Below, piece by piece: positions 30,379-38,425 of a stretch of DNA of 64,000 nt; positions within the stretch are counted from its first letter, which is position 1, and every line of letters starts with the position of its first letter. The notes below the pieces were generated by a model. It did no database searches and was not told the DNA's origin. It was given only the letters and a program-made list of their open reading frames with translations. The stretch comes from Eubacterium sp. AF16-48 (GTDB lineage Bacteria; Bacillota; Clostridia; Lachnospirales; Lachnospiraceae). The translations under genes were made by a program, and so were the position numbers. The DNA lies in contig NZ_QUHB01000009.1 of NCBI RefSeq assembly GCF_003479405.1, positions 1 to 64,000 of the forward strand. Direction: 5' to 3'.

Positions 30379-32055
30379 TTATTTTAAGTCTGCGTCCTCA
30401 AATCCGTAATATTCTTTTAATGCATCTTTTAACTGTTTCTGTGCTGTCTGAATACGCTTGTTGCATGAATCATTCCAATCTGATAATCTTGACTTAACAT
30501 TATCTGCCCAATCCTTATCAGTAAACCATGCTCCGGCAACATTTTCCTGTCCGCAGTTAATCCATTCGTAAAGTGTCTTTGTTGTGTCACCGTTTTCTGA
30601 AATTGTGCTAGTCCAGCATTTGTCAATGTAATCCCATGTCTTTCCTTCTTTCCAGATTTCAAGAACTTTCTGGAATCCTTCTTTATCAGCATATGCTTTA
30701 TGAGCGTCAAGCTTGTTCCAGATTTCCATCTGTGCATCGTAATCATCACCTGAAACTACAGGGAATGTATCACCTGCTGCTGACTTAAGCTGACCATTGT
30801 CTGACCACTTCTGATCAAATATTGCCTGTCTTGCTGCTGTACTTGCTGTCCAGAATGAAGCAAATGTATATGTAACATCAAGTTTCTGTTTTTCTTCATC
30901 ACTCCATTCAGATTTCTTGTCATCTAATGAATAGTTGTGAAGACAAATAGGATCCATAATTACCTTAATTGTATTTTCACAGTAGTCTGTTGATGGGTAT
31001 GGGTAAATGTCCCAGTCAGCTGACTTAATATAAGCGTCGCTATCCTTTGCTGATTCATCAGCACCTGCTGTAAGGAACCAAGGATCTTCAAAGTTTACAA
31101 GAGATCTGTTGTTTGTGAAGTAGTACCAGCTATATGCTGAACATTCTTTTACAATATCCTTTGTAATCTTTCCAGCACCTGCTGCAACGTCAATAGACTT
31201 TTCAGCCCATTTAGGGAAATACTTAAGAAGTGATTTTACTTCATCACTATTTAAGTCAATTTTGTTTTCTTCCTTAATCATCTTATTAATAGTTGTTGTT
31301 CCAAGGTTTACAATATCAACAGGTGTTCCCTTTGAACCCCAGAATGTTTTTCCATCCGCCTTTGAAACAAAACGTGTATATTCATCAATGCTCCAGTCAG
31401 GCTTTGGAACGTTAATATTGTTATCTTCTGCTAATGCCTTGTTAACCCAGATTCCACCAGGAATTGTGTATGATGGAAGTCCTGCCTGGAATCCATAATA
31501 GTTAAGATTGCTCATAAGTGTTTCGTTATACTTCTTATATGTTGCGTCATCCTTGTATGCTGACAAATCAGCAACTAAACCTTTTTTAATGTCGTTTATT
31601 ACGTTTGTTGATCCCCAAATATCAGGATACTTTTTGTACTTCGCCTGGAAGTTTTCCATTTCCTGTTCCCATGATGCTGTGTTGTACTGATCAGGGTCAC
31701 CAACTTTTGACCATAAATTAATCTTAATGTTAGGGTATACAGTGTGGAACTTCTGAGCCACTGCGTATACCTGTGCTACGTTCTGAGCCACAATCTTGCT
31801 AGGATCTGATAATTTCTTTCCTGCTGCGCTATCAGGATTTCCGATATCCTCATAGTATTCTCCATCACCGGACCATACCATAATAGATACTTCTCCCTTA
31901 GTGTCCTTTGCCAAACCTGTTGTAATGCCGAGATTGTCGCTGCCATCTCCGCCCTTCTTGCTCTCCTTAGAGCTTCCACAACCTGTTAATGCCATTGAAG
32001 CACCAAGTGTCAATGTTAATGTTAAAGCTAATGCTTTACGGCCTAATTTTTTCAT
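30379..32055 (-). CDS. extracellular sugar-binding lipoprotein (ABC transporter SBP)
   Basis: The start MKKLGRKALA has a GGAGG site 8 bases upstream; an in-frame start six codons earlier overlaps that site and is rejected. The 558 residues carry a lipoprotein signal with lipobox LTGC (Cys about 26), a Ser/Gly/Lys-rich linker, and a family-1-type SBP fold with many Trp/Tyr residues suited to sugar stacking (for example SIMVWSGDGEYYEDIG, VYAVAQKFHTVYPNIKINLW). It is the first gene of the glucan operon and probably serves permease set B or both sets. Confidence 0.9.
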   Translation of the reverse strand: MKKLGRKALALTLTLTLGASMALTGCGSSKESKKGGDGSDNLGITTGLAKDTKGEVSIMVWSGDGEYYEDIGNPDSAAGKKLSDPSKIVAQNVAQVYAVAQKFHTVYPNIKINLWSKVGDPDQYNTASWEQEMENFQAKYKKYPDIWGSTNVINDIKKGLVADLSAYKDDATYKKYNETLMSNLNYYGFQAGLPSYTIPGGIWVNKALAEDNNINVPKPDWSIDEYTRFVSKADGKTFWGSKGTPVDIVNLGTTTINKMIKEENKIDLNSDEVKSLLKYFPKWAEKSIDVAAGAGKITKDIVKECSAYSWYYFTNNRSLVNFEDPWFLTAGADESAKDSDAYIKSADWDIYPYPSTDYCENTIKVIMDPICLHNYSLDDKKSEWSDEEKQKLDVTYTFASFWTASTAARQAIFDQKWSDNGQLKSAAGDTFPVVSGDDYDAQMEIWNKLDAHKAYADKEGFQKVLEIWKEGKTWDYIDKCWTSTISENGDTTKTLYEWINCGQENVAGAWFTDKDWADNVKSRLSDWNDSCNKRIQTAQKQLKDALKEYYGFEDADLK

Positions 32056-32123
32056 TTTAATATCCTCCTTCATTTTGAAAAAATTTAATCACCTACATTA
32101 GAAACCACATAGTGATTTTCTTT

Positions 32124-32301
32124 AAAACGATTTTATCACAAGAATATGTACAAATCAACAGTAAAAAACGATTTTACAATATTTTTTATTGTAATATTTT
32201 AACAACGGATTGAAAACGCTTTTCATAATTTTTTACTATATTTTCCAATATAATTTTGTATACTTATCAATAATCCCAATATTTAGTGAAACGTTTTCAC
32301 T
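32124..32301. promoter_or_regulatory. cluster of four LacI-family operator-like sites
   Basis: Four sites centred on an AACG core occur in 180 bp: AAAACGATTTT (32124-32134, on the -10 box), TAAAAAACGATTTTA (from 32162, beside the -35 box), TGAAAACGCTTTTCA (32211-32225, perfect arms) and AGTGAAACGTTTTCACT (32285-32301, perfect 7-base arms). They are natural candidates for the LacI-type regulator encoded in the operon, and one or more may be CcpA cre-like. The rest of the 388-bp gap up to 32443 holds only the terminator of the next gene. Confidence 0.6.
32130..32158 (-). promoter_or_regulatory. promoter of the glucan operon
   Basis: On the minus strand TTGATT (32153-32158) and TAAAAT (32130-32135) are 17 bases apart, about 75 bp before the SBP start codon. 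Operator-like sequences overlap the -10 box and abut the -35 box, as expected for a LacI-repressed promoter. Confidence 0.55.
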
Positions 32302-32380
32302 AAAACGCCCTATTTGGTGGCTAAAGATTTATTTTTTTTATGAAGTGTCTTATTCATTAATTTCTATTTTTCCGACAAAT

Positions 32381-32417
32381 AAAAAAAGCAGCCACCAACT
32401 AAAAGTCAATGACCGCT
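32381..32417 (-). terminator. terminator of the surface glucan-binding candidate gene
   Basis: On the minus strand AGCGGTCA pairs with TGGCTGCT (including two G-U pairs) and is followed by seven T. It lies 26 bp after the stop codon of 32444-33205 and separates that gene from the glucan operon. Confidence 0.6.
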
Positions 32418-32443
32418 CTTTTCAGATAAATATTTTATTTTAA

Positions 32444-33205
32444 TTAAGCTTCTTTTCTTTTTCTTGAAAAGACAACGATAACTGCTGCTGCTGCGATAGC
32501 TGCTACTGCACAAGCGTAAGGTCCGAAATCTCCGGTTGCTACTGTTGTTGTATTTGTAGCAGGCTGTGTTGTATTGCCACCATTGTTGTTCTGCTGATTG
32601 TCACTTGCTGCTGCAGGTGCTGCTAATGAATAATCTGTACATGTGATTACTGTAGCCTTTGCAGCCATATCTCCATCACCGTCTGAAATAGCTGACTTTC
32701 CGCCTTCAGCCCATGTGTACAAATCTTTTTCATCATCTCTGTCACCAAAATCTCCACCTAATCCAAAGTAAATTGAATTAGCATCACATTTAGCTGTAAA
32801 TGTTTCATCAACTGTTACTGCCTGATTTTTTGGTAACTTAACCCATTTAGCAAATGCAATATTTTCCTTAGTTGCAATCTTAATTACAACCCATTTGTCC
32901 ATCTTAGTTGATTTCAATGTACACTTTAATGTATACTGCTCACCTTTTTTAATATCAACTTTTCCTTTGCCTTCCTGGAATACCTGGTATCCCCAAACAC
33001 CACCCCAACCGATAGTGTCCATGTTAGCTGTCCAGCCTGTAGCTGAATTTTCCTTAAATGAACCTTCTGATGCTTCGTACCATACATTACCTTCTGAGAA
33101 ACCTATGTAATGTCCCCAGGTACCTGCTGCGAAACAACTTGCGCTCATGCCTGCAGTTAATGCAACTGTAGCTACTACTGCCGCAATTCTTTTTAATACT
33201 TTCAT
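32444..33205 (-). CDS. membrane-anchored surface protein with CBM-like domain
   Basis: The start MKVLKRIAAVVATVAL follows an AAAGGAGG site; a longer frame adds 18 residues. The 253 residues form a signal peptide (1-28), a beta-rich domain (about 30-185) with aromatic-rich stretches (TWGHYIGFSEGNVWYEASEG, IGWGGVWGYQVF) like carbohydrate-binding modules, an Asn/Gln/Thr linker, and a C-terminal TGD, hydrophobic helix and RKRKEA tail. The tail resembles a sortase signal with a non-canonical motif, or simply a membrane anchor. Beside the glucan operon it may capture glucan at the cell surface; ligand binding is inferred. It has its own terminator and leader. Confidence 0.7.
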   Translation of the reverse strand: MKVLKRIAAVVATVALTAGMSASCFAAGTWGHYIGFSEGNVWYEASEGSFKENSATGWTANMDTIGWGGVWGYQVFQEGKGKVDIKKGEQYTLKCTLKSTKMDKWVVIKIATKENIAFAKWVKLPKNQAVTVDETFTAKCDANSIYFGLGGDFGDRDDEKDLYTWAEGGKSAISDGDGDMAAKATVITCTDYSLAAPAAASDNQQNNNGGNTTQPATNTTTVATGDFGPYACAVAAIAAAAVIVVFSRKRKEA

Positions 33206-33507
33206 TTTATTTCCTCCTTTATTCAGATAAATATACCCGATATATTGTGAGTATAGCACGAAGAATACCGTAGTTCAATAAATAAAATCATTTTTATTAT
33301 CCTTTCTAACAATTTTTACAATCTTTTATGTCTTATTCTGTACATTGTCAACAAAGTTGTTGTTTCTGCAATTTTAAACTTTTTTCCTTTGCATATTCAT
33401 TTTTACCTATAAATATGTTACTATGTTTAAGGCTGTTTTTTAATAGTTTTATCATAATATGAAATCAGTTATTTTTATCTGATTTACATTAAATATAGGA
33501 GGTTATT
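33206..33507. other. divergent intergenic region
   Basis: This 302-bp AT-rich gap lies between the leader of the surface protein gene (minus) and plsC (plus). It should hold both promoters. I see no clear matched -35/-10 pair, operator or hairpin apart from a strong TAGGAGG ribosome site for plsC. Confidence 0.5.
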
Positions 33508-34224
33508 ATGATTCGTCTTATAGGAGTTTTTTTATTCCTTGTAGTTTACTTTATTATATCATTACCAATACAGTTAGCTGAACTTATTATTCAAAAATTT
33601 AATATGGATATAAGAAATAAAAGCAGTCTTTCTTTTGTACAATGGGGATTGAAATGTGTAATGTTTATTTCAGGAGTAAAACTTGAAGTTACGGGATATG
33701 AGAATATTCCTAAGGATACTCCTGTTTTGTTTGTAGGAAATCACAACAGTTTTTACGATATTATTGTTACTTATCCGTTGATGGAACGACCAACAGGATT
33801 TGTTGCAAAAAAGGAAATAAAAAAAGTACCATTTCTTAGCTGGTGGATGTATTTTGTAAATTGCATCTTTTTAGACAGAAGTGATCCAAGAGCCGGGCTT
33901 AAATCTGTTTTAGATGCGGCAGGTCTTATTAAAAAGGGCATTTCTGTATTTTTGTTTCCTGAGGGAACCCGTTCAAAAGACGGAAATATGCTGGAATTTA
34001 AGGACGGTGGTTTTAAAATTGCTACTAAATCAAAGTGTCCCATTGTTCCTGTAGGAATAACAGGTTCTGCAGATGTTTTTGAGAATCATTTTCCTCTTAT
34101 TAAATCAACTAAAGTAACTGTAACCTTTGCCGAGCCTATTTATACCGCTGATTTATCCAGGGAAGAAACCAAAGGACTTTCCGCAAGGGTTAAAGGAGAA
34201 ATTCAAAATATTATTTCTAAATAA
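33508..34224 (+). CDS. plsC: 1-acyl-sn-glycerol-3-phosphate acyltransferase
   Basis: This 238-residue lysophosphatidate acyltransferase makes phosphatidic acid for membrane lipids. It has an N-terminal membrane helix (about 4-25), the catalytic HX4D box in GNHNSFYDI, the glycerol-phosphate binding motif FPEGTRSKDG, and CPIVPVGITGS. Length and motif spacing are normal for the family. The start follows a TAGGAGG site. It is a lone plus-strand gene with no evident operon partner. Confidence 0.93.
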   Translation: MIRLIGVFLFLVVYFIISLPIQLAELIIQKFNMDIRNKSSLSFVQWGLKCVMFISGVKLEVTGYENIPKDTPVLFVGNHNSFYDIIVTYPLMERPTGFVAKKEIKKVPFLSWWMYFVNCIFLDRSDPRAGLKSVLDAAGLIKKGISVFLFPEGTRSKDGNMLEFKDGGFKIATKSKCPIVPVGITGSADVFENHFPLIKSTKVTVTFAEPIYTADLSREETKGLSARVKGEIQNIISK

Positions 34225-34330
34225 TAACTTTTTGTTTTTTGATGTTTAAAAAATTTTATGCCAATGGGGGTAAGCCATGGGTTTTGACCAATGAAAATTT
34301 TACTTTTAACCCTCTCATCTTAATATTTTA

Positions 34331-34359
34331 TTGTAAATTTTTCTGTTAAATGATAGAAT
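34331..34359 (+). promoter_or_regulatory. promoter of the small membrane protein gene
   Basis: TTGTAA (34331-34336) and TAGAAT (34354-34359) are separated by 17 bases and lie about 32 bp before the ATG at 34391, with GTGGAGG as ribosome site. Confidence 0.55.
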
Positions 34360-34390
34360 AACACAAGAGACAAAAAAGTGGAGGTACATA

Positions 34391-34864
34391 ATGAATATTT
34401 TAAACAATATTTCACCAATTATGGCACTTAGCGGACTGACAATCGGACTTATTGTGGTGGTTGCAGTTTTGTTAGTAGCTGTTATTGTTCTTTATTTTAT
34501 AGGTCGTAAAGCCGAAAAGAAACAGGCAGAGCAGGAAAAGACCATGAAAGAAAATGCTCAGACAGTCAGCCTGTTTGTTATTGATAAGAAGAAGTTAAAA
34601 CTTAAGGATTCAGGACTTCCGAGTATCGTTCTTGAGCAGACACCTAAGTATGCCAGACGTGCAAAGGTTCCTATTGTAAAAGTTAAGGCAGGTCCAAGAG
34701 TTATGAATCTGATTGCAGATGCAAAGATTTACGATCAGATTTTACCAAAGCAGGAAATTAAAGCTACTGTCAGTGGTATTTATATCACTTCATTTAAAAG
34801 AATACGTGGTCCTATCTACGAACCGCCAAAAAAGAAGAAACATTTTTGGCAAAAAAGTAAATAA
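34391..34864 (+). CDS. small membrane-anchored protein of unknown function
   Basis: This 157-residue protein has an N-terminal membrane helix (about 15-40), a charged Lys/Glu segment, and a cytoplasmic domain (about 55-145) containing FVIDKKKLKLKDSGLP and QEIKATVSGIYITSFKRIRG. The C-terminus is strongly basic (PPKKKKHFWQKSK). I recognise no named family, though similar single-pass basic proteins occur in Clostridia. It is monocistronic, with its own promoter and a strong terminator. Confidence 0.75.
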   Translation: MNILNNISPIMALSGLTIGLIVVVAVLLVAVIVLYFIGRKAEKKQAEQEKTMKENAQTVSLFVIDKKKLKLKDSGLPSIVLEQTPKYARRAKVPIVKVKAGPRVMNLIADAKIYDQILPKQEIKATVSGIYITSFKRIRGPIYEPPKKKKHFWQKSK

Positions 34865-34880
34865 GACAGCACATAAAAAA

Positions 34881-34900
34881 AGTCCCGATACACCGGGACT
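34881..34900. terminator. rho-independent terminator, functional in both directions
   Basis: AGTCCCG and CGGGACT pair around a short loop, with an A-run before and a T-run after. It ends the plus-strand gene 34391-34864 and also lies just after the minus-strand Rpn remnant. Confidence 0.9.
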
Positions 34901-34922
34901 TTTTTTATGCATTTTTTAGTTT

Positions 34923-35189
34923 CTAAGCTGTCTGCCTCTCGGCAAGCTGCCTCTTTAATTCCTCTATTTCTTTTTCATATCTTCTACGTTCTTTTTCTAT
35001 TTGACTTTGCTTTTCGTCCAGCTTCTCCTGCATCCTTTTGCGTTCAGCTTCTCCTCTTGCTTCTCCTAATGCTTCCCCACTCATTCTTGCATCCCTCATC
35101 ATGTCATCAATTGCCTTACACATATCCTGCTTTTCCTCCTTCTCTTCAATCTTTATGTTAATGTTTGCACATTCCCTGATTACCACCAT
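34923..35189 (-). pseudogene. C-terminal remnant of an Rpn-family nuclease/transposase-like protein
   Basis: The 88 residues from ATG 35189 (MVVIRECANINIKIEEKEEK) show the Asp/Met-Cys-Lys-Ala-Ile block (QDMCKAIDDMMRDAR) and the long Glu/Arg/Lys coiled coil that end Rpn (PD-(D/E)XK) proteins in Lachnospiraceae. The catalytic N-terminal domain is absent. A GAAGGGGG site stands before this ATG, so a small coiled-coil protein may still be made. The frame can be extended to 35303 without adding recognisable Rpn sequence. Confidence 0.6.
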
Positions 35190-35440
35190 GGCACCCCCTT
35201 CTTTTAATATTTCGAGATATATACTATTAGTTTTTTTAATTTCTTTATAGTATACACCGGATATAAAAAAAATACAATAGTGAGGATTAGAATCCACTTG
35301 CAATCCTCACATCACAGTATCTTTATTACATCTTATATTTATTATAGTATATATTATTTGTTGTGTTGTCAAGTCGTTTTTTAAATTATACATATTTTTT
35401 GTGTTTTCTTTGAATAGTTACCGGAAAATGTAAATTTCAC

Positions 35441-35863
35441 CTACACCCGGCTTAAATCAATTTCAATTTCACTGTCCGATATTTTACTGTTGTTGGCATA
35501 TAATTCATATGCAATTTTCAAATTAATTTTGTCTTTTTCTTCAACCACATTAATATCCTTAGTCAAAACCTCCATAAGTAAGTCACCATATGGCGTGCTG
35601 TGCAATGCCTGATTGTTCTTCCCTTTTTCAAAAATCATTTTTCCACTCATGAATCCTGACCTTTTAACCTCTGCAAAGGAATCGTTAAACTTAATTATAT
35701 TCTTTGTTTTCACTCCGGTTTCATCATCAATGTCCTCATAAGTTACATAATGCTTGCTATTTCTTGTATAATATTTTCCCGGAGTTACGGTTTCAACGCT
35801 GTCTCCTGTTTCTTCCACTATCTGAAGTCCCTTTACTTTTACTATTACCTTGCTATTTACCAT
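35441..35863 (-). CDS. DUF1934 family protein (YwiB-like)
   Basis: This 140-residue beta-rich cytoplasmic protein of the DUF1934/calycin-like family is recognised by KVIVKVKGLQ at the start, the YYTRNSKHYVTYEDIDDETG segment and ALHSTPYGDLLMEVLT. Its biochemical role is unknown. It begins 1 bp after the murI stop codon, so the two are co-transcribed and probably coupled. Confidence 0.85.
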   Translation of the reverse strand: MVNSKVIVKVKGLQIVEETGDSVETVTPGKYYTRNSKHYVTYEDIDDETGVKTKNIIKFNDSFAEVKRSGFMSGKMIFEKGKNNQALHSTPYGDLLMEVLTKDINVVEEKDKINLKIAYELYANNSKISDSEIEIDLSRV

Positions 35864-35864
35864 C

Positions 35865-36683
35865 CTAGTATTCCTCTATATTTATCTGATTTGCCTCGTC
35901 CACATCAAAAGGCATAATTGAATCTGCAAAACTTTCAAACCTGTCAGCAGCATCGCTTACATAAAAGTCACATGTAGGGTTAGCATTAATATCTGCTCTT
36001 ATTCCATGCTGGGTTAAAAGCTCCCCTAAGCTAATGGCTGTCTCATAGGCAGGATTTACCAAATTAACATCCGGGCCCATTATTTTTCCTATGGTACTTC
36101 TTAAAAGAGGATAATGGGTACAGCCTAAAATAAGACTGTCTATGTTTTGTTCCTTAAGTTCGTCTAAATATCTTCTTGCAATCTCATCCGTCACTTCGTC
36201 ATGAAGCATTCCCTCTTCTACCAAAGGGCAAAACAAAGGACACGCCTTTCCTATAACAATTATTTCAGGGTCAATGCTTCTTATATATTCAGTATATAAT
36301 TTACTTTTAATGGTTCCTTCCGTTCCAATAATACCAATACGCTTGTTTTTGGTAGTTTCTATGGCAGCAATTGCTCCCGGTTTTACCACACCTATAACAG
36401 GTATATCTAATTCCTTCTCTATGGTATCAAGGGCAAATGCACTTGCAGTATTACATGCAACAACAATTGCCTTTACATCCTTTGTTCTCAGAAAATGTAC
36501 TATCTGCCTTGAATATCTGATAATTGTATTTTTGGATTTACTTCCATAAGGAACTCTGGCGGTATCTCCAAAATATACAATGCTTTCATTAGGAAGCTGT
36601 CTTGTAATTTCCCTTGCTACCGTAAGTCCGCCCACACCTGAATCAAAAACTCCTATAGGTGCGTTATTATTTATTAATTCCAT
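35865..36683 (-). CDS. murI: glutamate racemase
   Basis: This 272-residue enzyme converts L- to D-glutamate for peptidoglycan. The two catalytic cysteines are in ACNTASA and LGCTHYPLL, and the N-terminal FDSGVGGLTVAREI motif is intact. Length is standard. It has a GGAGG-type site and heads a two-gene unit with DUF1934. The leader region to spoIIR (36684-36903) contains both divergent promoters and the spoIIR leader hairpin. Confidence 0.95.
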   Translation of the reverse strand: MELINNNAPIGVFDSGVGGLTVAREITRQLPNESIVYFGDTARVPYGSKSKNTIIRYSRQIVHFLRTKDVKAIVVACNTASAFALDTIEKELDIPVIGVVKPGAIAAIETTKNKRIGIIGTEGTIKSKLYTEYIRSIDPEIIVIGKACPLFCPLVEEGMLHDEVTDEIARRYLDELKEQNIDSLILGCTHYPLLRSTIGKIMGPDVNLVNPAYETAISLGELLTQHGIRADINANPTCDFYVSDAADRFESFADSIMPFDVDEANQINIEEY

Positions 36684-36853
36684 AATACATTTCCTCCTAT
36701 ACTTTGATATATTTTACCTTTTATCCCCCGTTATTTCAATAGAATTAAAAGCATTTGTATAAAAAGATTATAAGAGGCAATACTCTAAATACAACCACTA
36801 AAGTAAGAGACAAAAATTAACTATGTTTATTAAAAAAACGTTTCCGACACTTA

Positions 36854-36875
36854 GCCCTCCACCAAAGGGTGGGGC
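36854..36875 (+). promoter_or_regulatory. leader hairpin A upstream of spoIIR
   Basis: GCCCTCCACCAAAGGGTGGGGC folds as a CCACC/GGTGG stem closed by GCC/GGC with a small bulge. It lies 28 bp before the spoIIR start codon and just before its AAGGAG site. The core resembles leader hairpins B (43351-43398) and C (46404-46436) in the same orientation relative to the gene. Confidence 0.5.
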
Positions 36876-36903
36876 AATACATATTCTATAAGGAGATTGA
36901 ACA

Positions 36904-37512
36904 ATGAGAAATAAAAGAATATTTTTAAGTTTTATAATTTTTATTGCAGGTATTGTAATGTTTAACTTTTACAAAAGTTCTGAAACTACTGCTACGGTAA
37001 AAGCCCTGTCTGAAAGTGCCATACGCTTCCATGTCCGTGCCAACAGTGATTCCCAAGATGACCAGGCCCTAAAAATGGAGGTAAAAGAAAAAGTAGTTGA
37101 CTACATATATAAAAATACAAAAACCTTAAATACCCTTTCCGAAACAAAGGATTTTATACTAAAAAACGATAATAAAATAAAAAAGCTGGCAACTGAGACT
37201 ATCCGAAATTCAGGATATGATTACTCAGTATCTTCCAGCTTTGGAATGCAGGATTTTCCTGTTAAAACCTATGGTGATGTTACCTTTCCTAAAGGCCGCT
37301 ACACATCATATACCATTTATATAGGAGAAGGCATAGGGCATAACTGGTGGTGCGTGTTGTATCCCCCATTATGCTTCGTAGATGCCTCCACCGGGGTAGT
37401 TCCTAACTCATCTAAAGAAATGCTTAAGGAATCCCTTACGGAAAAAGAGTATGACACCGTAGTTCAGTATCGTTTTAAATATCTTACCTTTTTTAACAAC
37501 TTTATCAATTAA
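36904..37512 (+). CDS. spoIIR: stage II sporulation protein R
   Basis: This 202-residue secreted signalling protein is made in the forespore and activates SpoIIGA, so that pro-sigma-E is processed in the mother cell. It has an N-terminal signal/anchor helix (8-24) and the family motifs IRFHVRANSDSQDDQALKMEV and GHNWWCVLYPPLCFVD. It is short but complete compared with the family. The 3' end overlaps the end of ispE by 8 bp in convergent orientation. A distinctive hairpin lies in its leader. Confidence 0.93.
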   Translation: MRNKRIFLSFIIFIAGIVMFNFYKSSETTATVKALSESAIRFHVRANSDSQDDQALKMEVKEKVVDYIYKNTKTLNTLSETKDFILKNDNKIKKLATETIRNSGYDYSVSSSFGMQDFPVKTYGDVTFPKGRYTSYTIYIGEGIGHNWWCVLYPPLCFVDASTGVVPNSSKEMLKESLTEKEYDTVVQYRFKYLTFFNNFIN

Positions 37513-38374
37513 TAAATTCCGTTAAGTAAAGCTGTTCCGTAAGATTGTTCTGCGTTAAATTTTCCATAACCTTTTCTGCCTTTTCAATATTATCAAAAAG
37601 TCCAAATACTGTAGGACCGCTTCCACTCATTATGGAATTTAAGGCACCTCCATTAATCATTATATCTTTTATTTGAGATATAACAGGATATTCAGGCACT
37701 GTCACGTCCTCCATTACATTATATAAAAGCTTTGACAGTGCGTACAAATCCTTGTTTCTAATGGCATCTGCCATTTTTTCAATATCCGGGCGTTTCTCAA
37801 TTGAATCCGGCTTTATGTGTCCATAAACATATGCTGTAGATACGGAAACCGGAGGTTTTGCTATTATAACATGACACTTCGGTGGTGCCGGCAGTGGTGT
37901 TAATATTTCTCCAATACCTCTGGCAATAGCCGTTCCACCCATTATGCAGTAAGGGACATCTGCCCCGAGCTTTACTCCTCTTTCCATTAGTGCCTTTTCA
38001 TCTAAATTGAGCTTAAACATCTCATTAATTCCCTTAAGGGTAGCTGCACAGTCTGCGCTCCCTCCTGCCATTCCTCCGGCAATAGGAATTCTTTTGTTAA
38101 TTCTGATTTCAATTCCATCATTGATTCCAAATTCGTCAAATAACATCCTTGCTGCCATATAAGCCAGATTTCCCTTTTCATTTGACAAAACTTCTTTATC
38201 TGTAGTTACCTTTATTTCACCATTTTTTTCTGTTTTAGTTATAATAATATCGTCGTAAACATTTACCGTCTGCATAATCATGTCAAGGTCATGATATCCG
38301 TCAGGTCTTTTTCTTATAACATCTAATCCTAAATTAATCTTTCCATAGGCTTTTAATTCTATCTTATCTGACAA
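37505..38374 (-). CDS. ispE: 4-diphosphocytidyl-2-C-methyl-D-erythritol kinase
   Basis: This GHMP kinase phosphorylates CDP-methylerythritol in the MEP isoprenoid pathway. The ATP loop PIAGGMAGGSADCAA and the N-terminal KAYGKINLGLDV are intact. I place the start at TTG 38374 (MSDKIELKAYGK, 289 residues) because GGAGG stands 7 bases before it; a TTG five codons earlier falls on the ribosome site itself. The 3' end overlaps spoIIR convergently. Confidence 0.93.
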   Translation of the reverse strand: MSDKIELKAYGKINLGLDVIRKRPDGYHDLDMIMQTVNVYDDIIITKTEKNGEIKVTTDKEVLSNEKGNLAYMAARMLFDEFGINDGIEIRINKRIPIAGGMAGGSADCAATLKGINEMFKLNLDEKALMERGVKLGADVPYCIMGGTAIARGIGEILTPLPAPPKCHVIIAKPPVSVSTAYVYGHIKPDSIEKRPDIEKMADAIRNKDLYALSKLLYNVMEDVTVPEYPVISQIKDIMINGGALNSIMSGSGPTVFGLFDNIEKAEKVMENLTQNNLTEQLYLTEFIN

Positions 38375-38425
38375 CTTCCGTTCCTCCAAAAACTATATTC
38401 TCTTAAAGTATACTTTTTTTAACTG

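Noticed and set aside
34923..35303. An intact transposase or nuclease gene
   Set aside because: Only the C-terminal coiled-coil tail of an Rpn-type protein is present; no catalytic domain or inverted repeats were found.
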